A stretch of 64,000 nt of DNA. Origin: Helicobacter_D ganmani (lineage in GTDB: Bacteria > Campylobacterota > Campylobacteria > Campylobacterales > Helicobacteraceae). The stretch lies in the NCBI RefSeq assembly GCF_965138225.1, contig NZ_CBCSAX010000006.1. The stretch is one strand, 5' to 3'. A program made the position numbers and the translations under genes. Below the pieces are notes generated by a model, which saw nothing but the letters and a program-made list of their open reading frames with translations, was not told the DNA's origin and searched no databases. Numbering within the stretch: the stretch's first letter is position 1; every line of letters begins with the position of its first letter. This document shows, one piece after another, positions 1 to 9,485 of the stretch.

Positions 1-28
1 GGGTAAAATTATCCAGCACAAGTGATTC

Positions 29-1048
29 TTAAAGACCGCTAAAATCTGCAAACTCCAATGCCTTGCCCCGATACAAATCACGACTTGCGCGTTTGCCTAT
101 GACTTGTTTTAAATATTTTGGTGCGATTCCATATCCTGGGCGAATAGAACGCACAGACTTTGCAGTAATTCTCTCGCCTTTTTTAATATTTTCTACCACA
201 TACAAGGAGCGCATAAACGCTCTGCCCTCTTTAGATTTTTGACTTAATTCATAAGTTGGAATTCCAAGCAACTCCTCTACCTCTCGCACCGCCTTTGCCA
301 TTTGCGCAAACTCTTCAGGCTCAAGACTAAACGCGCTATCCACACCTCCAAGCTTGCGATTCAGCATAAAATGCTTTTCAATTACTTTTGCGCCAATCGT
401 TGCAGCAGCAATCGGTGCGGTGATTCCTAAAGTATGGTCGGATAAACCGACTTCCACCCCAAAATCCTTCTTCAAATGTGGAATCAGGCTCAAGTTCGCA
501 CTATGCAAAGGAGCGGGATAAGAGCTTGTGCATTGTAAAAGCGTAATATCTGTATTACCCGTTTGTTTGCACGCATTAATAGCATCTTGAATCTCCTCTT
601 TGTTTGCGATTCCTTTAGAGAGAATCATTGGCTTACCCAAACGCGCCATATAGGCAATCAGTTCCAAATCTACAATTTCAAAAGATGCTACCTTGTAAAT
701 AGGATTCCCCAAACTTTCCAAAAAATCCACACCCTCTTTACTAAAAGGGCTAGAAAAGCATACAAGCCCGAGATTCTGTGCGTATTCAAATAGCTCCGCG
801 TGCCACTCCCACGGAGTCATTGCCTCTTGATACAAATCATAAAATTTCTTTCCACCCCACAATGTCCCCTTAATCCTAAAATCCTCTAAATCACAATCAA
901 TACTCATACAATCTGGCGTATAAGTTTGCAACTTAATTGCATCTGCACCAGAATCTTTCGCCGCTTTAATCGTCTTTAAAGCTAAATTTTTATCTTGATT
1001 GTGGTTTGCCGAAAGCTCCGCAACTAAAAAGATTTTATTATTTTGCAT
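29..1048 (-). CDS. pseI: Pseudaminic acid synthase PseI
   Basis: Condenses phosphoenolpyruvate with a 2,4-diacetamido-trideoxy-altrose to make pseudaminic acid, the nonulosonate that glycosylates flagellin in Helicobacter and Campylobacter. The protein has the NeuB-type barrel near the start (VAELSANHN, then IKLQTYTP), the PseI-like TLWGGKKFYDLY and MTPWEW stretches, KVASFEIVD and the GLSDHTLG segment, and a C-terminal SAF/antifreeze-like domain (GERITAKSVRSIRPG). The ATG at 1048 is preferred because GAGGG lies 8 nt before it; the ATG two codons earlier would leave only 2 nt. About 339 residues, normal for the family. It is divergent from the lipoprotein gene at 1126. The alternative, NeuB sialic acid synthase, is less likely given the TLWGG signature. 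Confidence 0.9.
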   Translation of the reverse strand: MQNNKIFLVAELSANHNQDKNLALKTIKAAKDSGADAIKLQTYTPDCMSIDCDLEDFRIKGTLWGGKKFYDLYQEAMTPWEWHAELFEYAQNLGLVCFSSPFSKEGVDFLESLGNPIYKVASFEIVDLELIAYMARLGKPMILSKGIANKEEIQDAINACKQTGNTDITLLQCTSSYPAPLHSANLSLIPHLKKDFGVEVGLSDHTLGITAPIAAATIGAKVIEKHFMLNRKLGGVDSAFSLEPEEFAQMAKAVREVEELLGIPTYELSQKSKEGRAFMRSLYVVENIKKGERITAKSVRSIRPGYGIAPKYLKQVIGKRASRDLYRGKALEFADFSGL

Positions 1049-1077
1049 ATCCATAACCCTCAAAAATCAACAAATTT

Positions 1078-1086
1078 TGCTAAGAT
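1078..1086 (+). promoter_or_regulatory. Extended -10 promoter for the lipoprotein gene
   Basis: TGCTAAGAT fits the TGnTAnnAT extended -10 form used by epsilonproteobacterial sigma-70. It lies about 40 nt before the ATG at 1126. The same nonamer occurs before the transporter gene at 9622. No -35 box is evident, as is usual in these bacteria. Confidence 0.5.
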
Positions 1087-1125
1087 TATATCAGAAAAAA
1101 TATTTTAAATTAAAGGTTTAATTGA

Positions 1126-1482
1126 ATGAAAAATATTAAAAGTTTTGGAGTCCTTACTTTAGTTTTGACCCCTATATTTTTCTTACAGGGTTGTGATGAA
1201 AAAAATGCGAAAGAGCTTGAGGCAAAAGGAACGCAAACTTTTCAAAATGCACTACAAGATTCAGGCTTGCAAGAAACACTGCAATCGCATAAAGAAAAAA
1301 TCCAAGAGTTCTTAGATAGCAATCAAACACAACAATTTTTAGATAATCAAACACAAATCTTACAACAAGGCATCAACCAACTTGGCAAAGTGCTAGAATC
1401 TAACGAAACAAAAGCCATTCTGCAACAGCAAATGGAAAACTTAAATGAAATCTTGGGTGGCAAGAAAGAATCGGTCCAATGA
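1126..1482 (+). CDS. Putative small lipoprotein
   Basis: A 118-residue protein starting with a lysine-containing n-region, a hydrophobic stretch (FGVLTLVLTPIFFL) and a lipobox LQGC, so it should be lipidated at Cys23 and anchored in the envelope. The mature part is rich in Gln, Glu, Lys and Asn with repeated QQFLDNQTQILQQ-like segments and should form an amphipathic, probably coiled-coil, helix. I do not recognise a named family. It stands alone between divergent pseI and the tRNA-Asn gene on the opposite strand. Function unknown. Confidence 0.75.
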   Translation: MKNIKSFGVLTLVLTPIFFLQGCDEKNAKELEAKGTQTFQNALQDSGLQETLQSHKEKIQEFLDSNQTQQFLDNQTQILQQGINQLGKVLESNETKAILQQQMENLNEILGGKKESVQ

Positions 1483-1636
1483 ACATTATTTGATTCAACA
1501 AACAATCGTTTAAATTTGTTTTTGCAGTTGTTGCTAGATCTTTTAAGGTTTTGAAAACGCAATACACACAAATAATGCAAAAATGTTGAGGATAAAAAAC
1601 ATTAAAAATTTTTGGAAAATTTAAGAAATGATAAAG

Positions 1637-1711
1637 TGGCTCCGGATGTAGGATTCGAACCTACGACCAAGCGGTTAACAGCCGCCTACTCTACCGCTGA
1701 GCTAATCCGGA
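1637..1711 (-). tRNA. tRNA-Asn (GTT)
   Basis: The minus strand folds as a cloverleaf: acceptor TCCGGAT paired with ATCCGGA, a D arm with GCTCAGCGGTAGA, an anticodon stem GGCGG/CCGCT around loop CTGTTAA (anticodon GTT), a T arm with GGTTCGAATCC, discriminator G and an encoded CCA (1637-1639). Confidence 0.96.
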
Positions 1712-1861
1712 ATAAAAGCTCATAAAAAATGAGGTAAAATTATATAGCAATTTTATTTTAATGTCAAGAAATTTGCAATATTCTTGCTAAATATCTTGCA
1801 ACTTTAAACTTAAAAATACTACAATTTACTTTCAAAATATTCTAAAAATATTGAGGTTTTT

Positions 1862-2575
1862 ATGGGACGAGCATTTGAATATCGCAGGGCGAGCAAAGAA
1901 AAACGATGGGATAAAATGTCCAAACTTTTTCCCAAATTAGGAAAGGCGATTAGTATTGCTGTTAAGGAGGGTGGCAGCGGAGACCCTGATATGAATTCCA
2001 AGCTCCGCACTGCGATTCTAGCAGCAAAAGCGCAAAATATGCCAAAAGACAATATTGAAGCAGCTATTAAGCGAGCTTTAGGAAAAGACGGAATCCAAAT
2101 CACAGAAGTCAATTACGAAATCAAAGCTCCGCACGGCGCATTATTCTTTGTAGAATGTGCAACAGACAATACCACACGCACTGTGGCAAATCTCAAAAGC
2201 TATGTCAATAAACTTGGCGGACAAATGCTAACAAATAATTCTTTAGAATTTATGTTCGCACGCAAGGCACATTTTGAAATCAACAAATCAACTGCTGGGG
2301 ATTTAGAAGAACTAGAACTCACATTAATTGACGCAGGTTTAGATTCTATGGAAATAGAAGAAGAAATTATCCATATTTATGGAGATTATACAAGTTTTGG
2401 CACACTTGCCAATGCACTAGAGGAACTCAAGCTTGAGGTCAAAAAAGCGGCATTAGAGCGAATCGCAACGAATCCTGTGGAGTTTAGCGAAGAGCAATTA
2501 ATAGATATTGAGAAATTGCTAGATAGGATTGAAGAGGACGATGATGTTCAAGCGGTTTTTACCAACATTGCCTAA
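1862..2575 (+). CDS. yebC: YebC/PmpR family regulator
   Basis: A 237-residue member of the YebC/PmpR/TACO1 family, cytoplasmic proteins linked to transcriptional control and, in recent work on the family, to translation of proline-rich stretches. The N-terminus MGRAFEYRRASKEKRWDKMS and the following KEGGSGDPDMNSKLR and AAKAQNMPKDNIEAAIKRA are diagnostic. The length matches the family. It is monocistronic, with short AT-rich flanks on both sides. Assignment to the family is firm; its target in this organism cannot be read from the sequence. Confidence 0.93.
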   Translation: MGRAFEYRRASKEKRWDKMSKLFPKLGKAISIAVKEGGSGDPDMNSKLRTAILAAKAQNMPKDNIEAAIKRALGKDGIQITEVNYEIKAPHGALFFVECATDNTTRTVANLKSYVNKLGGQMLTNNSLEFMFARKAHFEINKSTAGDLEELELTLIDAGLDSMEIEEEIIHIYGDYTSFGTLANALEELKLEVKKAALERIATNPVEFSEEQLIDIEKLLDRIEEDDDVQAVFTNIA

Positions 2576-2711
2576 AAGATTCTAAAAATGCTTTTCAACC
2601 AACATTATAAAGAGAAATGTAACAAAATCACGGACACAATTAATATTTTGTATTTTTTAAGCAAAATTGATTCAAAATTCTTTTCATAAACTTTAACAAT
2701 AAGGAATTTAA

Positions 2712-3032
2712 ATGTTGGAAAAATTAACAAAAGCTACTTTTGAAAATGCTGTCAAAGAGGGAGTTTGCCTTGTTGCAATTGGAGCTCCTTGGTGTCCAGA
2801 TTGTCGTAAAATTGAGCCAATTATCGGAATGCTTATGCAAGAATATGGCGCACAAGTTAAGTTTTTTGCTATTATGGCAGATGAAGAAGAGGCACTTAAG
2901 GATTCTTTGAATGTGCGTAGAATCCCAACGCTTATTTTTTACAAAAATGGTGCAGAAGTAGGCGAAAGACTCGTTGAACCAAATTCTAAATCACTGATTG
3001 AAGAAGCAATTAAATCTGCCATAAATGCTTAA
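2712..3032 (+). CDS. Thioredoxin with WCPDC active site
   Basis: A 106-residue thioredoxin fold protein. The active site is WCPDC instead of the canonical WCGPC, as in the second thioredoxin of H. pylori, and the cis-proline loop RRIPTLIFYKNG is present. There is no signal peptide, so it is cytoplasmic. An AAGGAATTTAA sequence precedes the ATG. Members with CPDC reduce peroxiredoxins and repair partners under oxidative stress; the precise partner here is not visible. It is a single-gene unit followed by a hairpin. Confidence 0.88.
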   Translation: MLEKLTKATFENAVKEGVCLVAIGAPWCPDCRKIEPIIGMLMQEYGAQVKFFAIMADEEEALKDSLNVRRIPTLIFYKNGAEVGERLVEPNSKSLIEEAIKSAINA

Positions 3033-3043
3033 CTTAACGCTAT

Positions 3044-3091
3044 TTTGCAAGGATACAAGGGGCGTAGGAATTTGCTTTTTGTCCTTGCAAA
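3044..3091 (+). terminator. Hairpin after thioredoxin gene
   Basis: A perfect 10-bp inverted repeat, tttgcaagga (3044-3053) and tccttgcaaa (3082-3091), with a 28-nt loop starts 11 nt past the thioredoxin stop codon. No run of T follows directly, so termination is possible but unproven. The rest of the 3033-3316 intergenic stretch holds no recognisable gene. Confidence 0.4.
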
Positions 3092-3316
3092 TAAACCTCA
3101 ACTTGCATAACAATCTATCTTCATATCATACTTTCAATTTTGCGCTAAAATCACAAAGTTTAAGATAAGATTCTTTTTTGATTGCTTTTAGATAAACTCT
3201 CACGATAACCTACAAAATATTTCTTATTCTAAAATCTCTTATTTACTTACAAATTAAGCACTTTTTAGCTAAAATAAAAGATTCTTTCTTAAAGAAATAA
3301 TTTTTTAAGGAATATT

Positions 3317-4762
3317 ATGCAAAATCTTCACACCAAAAGTGGCTTTATTAAAATTGCCGGACTTATTGCGCTCGTGGTTGTTATTCTGTTGGGAATGTTT
3401 ATGTTAAGCTCTGATTCTTTTGAAAAAGAATCCCCCACAATTCACCTAAAAAGCACTTCTTGGAATCTCAAAGGCACATTTCCTATTGAAGTTAGCGATA
3501 ATGCAGGAATCAAAAGCTATCAAGTCTCACTGATAGAAAACGGACAAAAGATTTCACTTGATGCACAAAAACTCACCAAACAAAATGAAATCTGTGCAGC
3601 CAAAAGTGCAAATATTGCTCCTTTGACACAAAATATCACTACGCAATCCCCAATTAAGAGTTTCTGTATCGGCATACAAAAGCCTCAAAATCTCAAGAAT
3701 AATATCCAATCTTTCCTTCTTGAAGTAAGTGTAACAGATACAAGCAAATGGAACTTTTTTAGAGGCAATACAACCACCGAACAATTCCATATTCAAGTAG
3801 ATACCAAAAAGCCGCAAATCGCTATTGTTGCAAATTCTTATAAAATCACACAAGGCGGAAGTGCTTTAATCATCTTTAAAGCAGAAGACGAAAATCTAAA
3901 AAATATAAAAATTAACAATGGTAATTTAGATTTTACTCCACAACCTTTTTATAAAGAGGGATTTTATATTTCCTTGCTTGCGTGGTCTAAACTCCACGAG
4001 GATTTTAATGCTAAAATTATCGCCGAAGATAGTGCAGGCAATGTCAGCGTTGCACCCATTAACTATTTCAAACAAAAAAAACAATATCGCGATTCCACGA
4101 TTCCGCTAACAGAGAATTTTATTGATGGCAAAATTTCTAGCCTTGTGCAAGAAATTGGAGAAAGAAATTTAGAGGATTTTGCAGACAAGATTGCAATCTT
4201 TCGCTACATTAATGAAGAAGTGCGCGAAAATACTTTCCAGCGCGTTTTAAATGCCTCTTCTTTTGTGGATACAGAATCTCTAGTAGAAAATTTTTCCATT
4301 CAAGCCTTTGCACCCTTAAAAAATGGCGCAGTTATGGCTAGTTTTGGCGACCACCGCACCTTTACTTATCAAGGAGAAAATGTTAGCGAATCCAATCATA
4401 TGGGATTAGACCTTGCAAGCATCAAACAAGCACCTGTAATTTTAAATAATGCTGGCATTGTTACACTCAACGAATTTGTAGGGATTGACGGCAATGCACT
4501 TGTTATTTATCACGGACTTGGACTTTCCACCTTATATGCGCATTTAACAAGCACAAATGTTCAAATTGGGGATTCTTTGGAAAAAGACACAATTATTGCA
4601 AATACGGGCAACACGGGACTAGCATTGGGCGACCATTTGCACTTTAGCGTGCTAGTGCAAGGCTATGAAGTATGGAATGCAGAATGGATGGATTCCTCTT
4701 GGATAAAGACGAATATTACAAATGTGATTGCACAAGCCAAAGATATTATCAACAAACTTTAA
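3317..4762 (+). CDS. Membrane-anchored M23 (LytM) peptidoglycan endopeptidase
   Basis: A 481-residue protein with an N-terminal membrane anchor (IAGLIALVVVILLGMFML, about residues 14-31), a long beta-rich periplasmic region, and a C-terminal LytM domain. The zinc ligands are visible as HMGLD (HxxxD) and HLH (HxH), so it is predicted to be catalytically active on peptide cross-bridges. It is the first gene of a compact run with minC (9 nt away) and lpxC, the same order as HP1054-HP1053-HP1052 in H. pylori, which links cell-wall remodelling with division-site control and lipid A synthesis. A possible -10 (TAAAAT, 3270-3275) lies about 40 nt upstream. The exact substrate is unknown. Confidence 0.87.
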   Translation: MQNLHTKSGFIKIAGLIALVVVILLGMFMLSSDSFEKESPTIHLKSTSWNLKGTFPIEVSDNAGIKSYQVSLIENGQKISLDAQKLTKQNEICAAKSANIAPLTQNITTQSPIKSFCIGIQKPQNLKNNIQSFLLEVSVTDTSKWNFFRGNTTTEQFHIQVDTKKPQIAIVANSYKITQGGSALIIFKAEDENLKNIKINNGNLDFTPQPFYKEGFYISLLAWSKLHEDFNAKIIAEDSAGNVSVAPINYFKQKKQYRDSTIPLTENFIDGKISSLVQEIGERNLEDFADKIAIFRYINEEVRENTFQRVLNASSFVDTESLVENFSIQAFAPLKNGAVMASFGDHRTFTYQGENVSESNHMGLDLASIKQAPVILNNAGIVTLNEFVGIDGNALVIYHGLGLSTLYAHLTSTNVQIGDSLEKDTIIANTGNTGLALGDHLHFSVLVQGYEVWNAEWMDSSWIKTNITNVIAQAKDIINKL

Positions 4763-4771
4763 AGGTAGATT

Positions 4772-5410
4772 ATGGTTAAGGCAAGGCAGAAAAACTTTCG
4801 CGCTTTTATTTTCACACAAGGAGAGGAGCAAGAAACGATTGCCTATATTGAAAAAAACTTTATCTTACTCAAAGACTTTTTAATGATTTTCACCTATCCT
4901 ATCAAAACAATAGATTCTACTGCACTTTACGATTATCTCATCTCTAAAAATCTCAATTTCATAGAATCTTTAAATACAAAAAAGGGTGAAACTTGCGGAC
5001 AAATTCAGCTAAGCTTAGAAAATACAATCCATTCTATGATTCCACCCAATACCGCAAAAAACATAGAATCTGGTGTAAAATCTCAAGAAACAGAAGTCAA
5101 AAATGCACCGAAACCTACACTTGTTTTTCATCGCACTATTCGTAGCGGTGAAGAAATCATCACGCAAGGAGATTTAACGATTTTTGGGCGCATTAATAGT
5201 GGTGCGCATATCCAAAGCGAGGGAAATGTGCAGATTTTTGGAAAAATTAGCGGAAATATATTTTGCAACGGAGATTATATGATATTAGGCAAGGTAGGAG
5301 AGGGAAATGTTCTTTTTCACGGAGAAATTTTAGATAAGGAATTATTACAATACAATCAAAATAAAATTTACAAGAAACAAGATGAAATTATGATAGAGGA
5401 ACTACGATGA
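4772..5410 (+). CDS. minC: Septum site-determining protein MinC
   Basis: A 212-residue inhibitor of FtsZ polymerisation that works with MinD. The C-terminal half carries the MinC beta-helix pattern (IRSGEEIITQGDLTIFGRIN, then GAHIQSEGNVQIFGKISG); the N-terminal domain is diverged and lysine-rich, as in other epsilonproteobacteria. It starts 9 nt after the M23 peptidase and overlaps lpxC by 4 nt (ATGA), so the three genes are probably co-translated. MinD and MinE are not in the window. Confidence 0.88.
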   Translation: MVKARQKNFRAFIFTQGEEQETIAYIEKNFILLKDFLMIFTYPIKTIDSTALYDYLISKNLNFIESLNTKKGETCGQIQLSLENTIHSMIPPNTAKNIESGVKSQETEVKNAPKPTLVFHRTIRSGEEIITQGDLTIFGRINSGAHIQSEGNVQIFGKISGNIFCNGDYMILGKVGEGNVLFHGEILDKELLQYNQNKIYKKQDEIMIEELR

Positions 5411-6294
5411 AACAACAAACAATTGCAAAAAAAGTAGAATTAGTTGGAATCGGGCTGCACAAGGGAGTGCCTGTCAAAATGACTCTAGAACCCTTAGATG
5501 AAAACTGCAGGATTCATTTCTATCGTAGCGATGTGGGAGTAAGCATTCCATTAAATCCAGAAAATGTAGTAGATACGACAATGGCAACTGTGATTGCAAA
5601 AGAGCAATACAAAATCTCCACGATTGAACATTTACTCTCCGCAATTCACGCGTATGGGATTGATAACCTAAAAATCACATTGGACAATGAGGAAGTGCCG
5701 ATTATGGACGGAAGCAGTATTGGATATTGTATGCTTTTAGAGGAAGCGGGAATCCTCAAACAATCCTCGCCTAAAAAAATCTTGAAAATCAAAACCCCTA
5801 TTGAAGTCAAAGAGGGGGATAAATTTGTGCGTTTTGAGCCAAATGACGCGTGTATTTTTGACTTTTCTATTCATTTTCCTCACCCTGCCATTGGCACACA
5901 ATCCTACAAATTTAAATTTTCCACCAAAAATTACAAAGAAGAAATTGCGCGCGCTAGGACTTTTGGGTTTTTAAGCGAAGTACAATATTTACGCTCTATC
6001 GGGCTTGCACTAGGCGGTTCTTTGGATAATGCCATTGTGCTAGATGATACTACGATTCTAAACAAAGAGGGTTTGCGCTACAAAGAAGAATTTGTCCGGC
6101 ATAAAATCCTTGATGCCATTGGAGATATGTCTTTGCTTGGGATTCCATTGCTCGGCGCGTATGTCTCCTATGCAGGCAGTCATAAACTCAACCATTTGCT
6201 GACTAAAAAACTTTTTGAAAACAGCAATGCTTTTGAGATTTTAGAAAGTGAAGAATCCCAAAAGATTTATGAATACGCTTTACAAAATGCATAA
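5407..6294 (+). CDS. lpxC: UDP-3-O-acyl-GlcNAc deacetylase LpxC
   Basis: Performs the committed, zinc-dependent deacetylation step of lipid A synthesis. At 295 residues it has family length. Visible motifs: VGIGLHKGVPVKMTL at the start, the zinc-site histidine in STIEHLLSA, the MDGSS turn, RTFGF, GGSLDNAIV and the second zinc-site region RHKILDAIGDMSLLG with its catalytic-region histidine later (AGSHKLNH). The start overlaps minC by 4 nt and the end overlaps the next gene by 8 nt. LpxC levels are proteolytically controlled in E. coli; nothing here shows whether that applies. Confidence 0.95.
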   Translation: MKQQTIAKKVELVGIGLHKGVPVKMTLEPLDENCRIHFYRSDVGVSIPLNPENVVDTTMATVIAKEQYKISTIEHLLSAIHAYGIDNLKITLDNEEVPIMDGSSIGYCMLLEEAGILKQSSPKKILKIKTPIEVKEGDKFVRFEPNDACIFDFSIHFPHPAIGTQSYKFKFSTKNYKEEIARARTFGFLSEVQYLRSIGLALGGSLDNAIVLDDTTILNKEGLRYKEEFVRHKILDAIGDMSLLGIPLLGAYVSYAGSHKLNHLLTKKLFENSNAFEILESEESQKIYEYALQNA

Positions 6295-6817
6295 AATCTT
6301 GATTTTACCCAATCTTGCGGGAGAACCAACACTTGTAGGTATTTATTCTTGTATCCAAAAAATATGGAAACTGACACAATCCCACCTCATCACTCAACCT
6401 TTAAGTGAGGGTTTAGTGCCATTGTTTATGGATTTACGCGCACAAGGAATCACATTTGAGAGTTTGTATTTCGTGCGCGGTCCGGGAAGCTTTATGGCTT
6501 TGAAACTCATTTATCTGTTTGCAAAAACTTTAGAAATCACACAAAATGTGAAACTCTACGCTACACACGCCTTTCACTTTAATGAAAATTTCCCTATCAA
6601 AGCCTATGGAAATTGCTATTTTATTCAAGCAGATTCTACAAATCAAAGCAACACACACGAATCCAAAACTCTAGACAAAGAGGCAAAAGAGCTGAACATT
6701 CACTTGCAATCCTTTCATACACCACCCCAAAGGAAGCCCTTTGTTTTGCCTGATATTTTGGACTTAACCCTTTTTAACACACAGCTCAAACCTCTTTATT
6801 TGCTCCCTCCCATTTAA
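6287..6817 (+). CDS. TsaB-like tRNA t6A biosynthesis protein
   Basis: A 176-residue protein, shorter than typical TsaB (about 220-230). The best diagnostic piece is FVRGPGSFMALKLIY, which matches the TsaB GPGSFTGLR loop. TsaB is the scaffold partner of TsaD in making N6-threonylcarbamoyladenosine on tRNA. The start at 6287 (MHKILILPN) gives an 8-nt overlap with lpxC; a longer in-frame GTG start at 6248 would bury much more of lpxC. Its place after lpxC matches the short gene found there in H. pylori and C. jejuni. Confidence is moderate because the sequence is diverged. Confidence 0.65.
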   Translation: MHKILILPNLAGEPTLVGIYSCIQKIWKLTQSHLITQPLSEGLVPLFMDLRAQGITFESLYFVRGPGSFMALKLIYLFAKTLEITQNVKLYATHAFHFNENFPIKAYGNCYFIQADSTNQSNTHESKTLDKEAKELNIHLQSFHTPPQRKPFVLPDILDLTLFNTQLKPLYLLPPI

Positions 6818-6825
6818 GGATTCTA

Positions 6826-7770
6826 ATGTCTGTTTCACAAAATAATATTCCCAATAATTGCGCAGTAGATTTTACAACAAAGCCAAAAATCAGTATCCAA
6901 CGTCAAGCCACCATTGTTTCAAGCTTAACGGCTTGCATTCTCATTAGTGTAAAATTTATTATCGGGATTCTTAGTGGCTCGGTGGCGATATTAGCAAGCG
7001 CAATTGATTCTTTGCTAGATTTATCTGCCTCACTTTTTAACCTCTACGCACTAACCAAAGCCGAAAAACCTGCGAATTTTGAGTTTAATTATGGTATGGG
7101 CAAAATAGAATCACTTGCTGCTGTAATTGAAGGAAGCGTAATTTTAGTCTCTGGAATCTTTATTCTCTACCAATCCTTTAAAAAGCTTTTCTTTGGTGGA
7201 GAGTTAGTTTATTTGGATTATTCGCTTTATGTAATGCTTTTTTCTCTGATTCTAACCACAATGCTTGTAATTTATCTTAACTATATCGCAAAAAAGAGTA
7301 ATAATCTTGTCATCAAAGCAGACGCATTGCACTACAAAACCGATATTTTAAGCAATGGCGCAGTGCTAATTGCCCTTGTCCTTGTGCATTGGACACATCT
7401 TCATATTATTGATGCGATTTTTGGAATAGGGATTGGAATCTATGTCGCCTATTCTGCCTTTGGAATCTTAAAAGAGGGCGTGCTTATCCTACTTGACAAA
7501 GCCCTAGAGGAACAAAAGATTGAATCTATCAAACAAATCATAGCCTCTGCTCCGCAAGTGCAAAGCTACCACGATTTGAAAACACGCCAAAGCGGTGAAA
7601 CAAACTTTGTAGAAGTTCATCTTGTCTTTGACCCCAATATTTCTTTACTAGACGCGCACAAAGTTGCAGATTCTATTGAATGTGCTATCCAAAACTTAGA
7701 AGGAAAATGGGAAATCATCACCCATCTTGACCCTTACGATGATGAAGGAGCTGTATGCAATATTTACTAG
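6826..7770 (+). CDS. Cation diffusion facilitator (CDF) efflux transporter
   Basis: A 314-residue inner-membrane exporter of divalent metals (Zn, Fe, Mn or Cd cannot be told apart). About six transmembrane helices precede a cytoplasmic ferredoxin-like domain. The transport-site residues are intact: DSLLD in helix 2 (DxxxD) and HYKTD in helix 5 (HxxxD). The C-terminal domain has ETNFVEVHLVFDP. It ends inside the start of the AAA+ ATPase gene (16-nt overlap), so the two are co-expressed. Confidence 0.87.
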   Translation: MSVSQNNIPNNCAVDFTTKPKISIQRQATIVSSLTACILISVKFIIGILSGSVAILASAIDSLLDLSASLFNLYALTKAEKPANFEFNYGMGKIESLAAVIEGSVILVSGIFILYQSFKKLFFGGELVYLDYSLYVMLFSLILTTMLVIYLNYIAKKSNNLVIKADALHYKTDILSNGAVLIALVLVHWTHLHIIDAIFGIGIGIYVAYSAFGILKEGVLILLDKALEEQKIESIKQIIASAPQVQSYHDLKTRQSGETNFVEVHLVFDPNISLLDAHKVADSIECAIQNLEGKWEIITHLDPYDDEGAVCNIY

Positions 7771-9485
7771 ATTTTTTGCAAACTAATCCCATTAACAAAA
7801 CAAAAATTTATCCTTTTTTGAAATGCAATTATGAGGAAGCACTTATTTTGCGTCATTTATGCACCGAAATCCTAAAAGGCAACGATGAGAATGTTTGCTT
7901 GGATATTATCAACACTCTTTTTATTCCGCAAGATGAAGTTGCGATTCTTAAGCACTTACCTTACTTCAAAAACCTCTTAGAATTAGGCTGGATTAATCAG
8001 CAAAGTTTTCTAAAAAATCTTAGCCAAGAAGTTATTTTACTAGAATTGTTAAATACTTCTTTTAGTCTTAGCTCTAGCTTTTTAAAGCTTCTTGAAGAGG
8101 GAGGCATTAATCCTAAACTCCCAAAAGTTGCTCCTTATAATAACCATTTAGAATATCTTAAAGACCAATTTCTATCCATTGAGCTATTGCACAGCTTAAG
8201 TCCGCACAAAAAAGACCATTACACCTCCCCTCTTTTAAATAAAGGTATGCAAAAATTCAAGCTCCTACAACAAAGAATTGACGAGCGTTTAGAATTGACA
8301 AAAGAAAAATTAAGTTTGGAAATTTTGTTTAAAGAATATAACCTCAATGCACAAGAAAAAATCATTTTCATTGCTCTTTTACGTGAAGAATATTTGGGCA
8401 AAGAAAGTGAGGGGAGAGAGCTAAACACCCTTATTAATCTCATCAGTATGAACGACTACGAAAGAATGAAGAATCGCACATTTTTGGACGATAGAAGTCG
8501 TTTGGTAGAAAAAGGATTGGTAGATTATGATGAAATTTTAAGTCCTTTTGGAGGGATTAACCGCACCTTTTTTATCCCCGATGCGATTCTAAAACGAATT
8601 ACGCACCCACAAAATTACGACAAAAAGGAGCGCATTAGCCTAAAATCACTCGTCTTGGAGCAAGAAATCTTTGAATTTTTACACCCAAAAATTCCATTAA
8701 GCGAAGTAGTTTTAAGCCCAAGCACGCAATCTACCCTTGAAACCCTGCTCAAACAAATGGATTCCAAAGTTTTGCAATATCTCAAAGATTGGGGAATCAA
8801 AGACAAAAAGCGTGGAATTGACGCAAAGATTATCTTTTATGGTGCAGCAGGCACAGGCAAAACACTGACCGCTTTAGCCCTCGCCAAATCTCTTAAAAAA
8901 CCTATTTTGAGCTTTGATTGTTCTAAGATTCTTTCTATGTATGTAGGTGAGAGTGAAAAAAATGTGCGCAAAATCTTTGAATCCTATAAAGAACTTTGTT
9001 CCAAAAGCAAACAAACACCTATTTTGTTATTAGATGAAGCAGACCAATTCCTAAGCACACGCACAACCAATGGAAGCGGGGCAGACAAAATGCACAATCA
9101 AATGCAAAATATTTTCCTAGAACAAATTGAACGATTTGACGGAATCTTAATTGCGACAACCAATCTGCTAGAAACGCTTGATACTGCCTTTTCAAGACGT
9201 TTTAATTATAAGATTGAATTTAAAAAACCAAATTTTGAGGAACGTATCAGACTTTGGGAAAAACTACTACCAAAAAATGCTCCCTTTGAAGAGAATTTTA
9301 ATCTTAAAAAGTTAGCTGAATTTAATCTAAGTGGCGGACAAATTGCGTTGATTGTCAAAAACACCGCTTACAATATCGCAAGCCTCTCTAAACCACAATT
9401 TAGCACACAAAGCTTTTTAGATGAAATCAAGAGAGAACTAAACTCCAATTTTGATGGAGGACGCGAAATGGGATTCCACACTTAA
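7755..9485 (+). CDS. AAA+ ATPase of unknown role
   Basis: A 576-residue protein with a C-terminal AAA+ module: Walker A GAAGTGKT (about residue 367), Walker B ILLLDEAD, a sensor/arginine-finger region ATTNLLETLDTAFSRRFN. The N-terminal 340 residues are helical, leucine-rich and not recognisable. The module resembles the AAA_ATPase central type found in CDC48/FtsH-like and CbxX-like proteins. AAGGAG lies 5 nt before the ATG, within the end of the CDF gene. No protease motif (HExxH) follows, so it is more likely a remodelling ATPase. Function unknown. Confidence 0.8.
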   Translation: MQYLLDFLQTNPINKTKIYPFLKCNYEEALILRHLCTEILKGNDENVCLDIINTLFIPQDEVAILKHLPYFKNLLELGWINQQSFLKNLSQEVILLELLNTSFSLSSSFLKLLEEGGINPKLPKVAPYNNHLEYLKDQFLSIELLHSLSPHKKDHYTSPLLNKGMQKFKLLQQRIDERLELTKEKLSLEILFKEYNLNAQEKIIFIALLREEYLGKESEGRELNTLINLISMNDYERMKNRTFLDDRSRLVEKGLVDYDEILSPFGGINRTFFIPDAILKRITHPQNYDKKERISLKSLVLEQEIFEFLHPKIPLSEVVLSPSTQSTLETLLKQMDSKVLQYLKDWGIKDKKRGIDAKIIFYGAAGTGKTLTALALAKSLKKPILSFDCSKILSMYVGESEKNVRKIFESYKELCSKSKQTPILLLDEADQFLSTRTTNGSGADKMHNQMQNIFLEQIERFDGILIATTNLLETLDTAFSRRFNYKIEFKKPNFEERIRLWEKLLPKNAPFEENFNLKKLAEFNLSGGQIALIVKNTAYNIASLSKPQFSTQSFLDEIKRELNSNFDGGREMGFHT

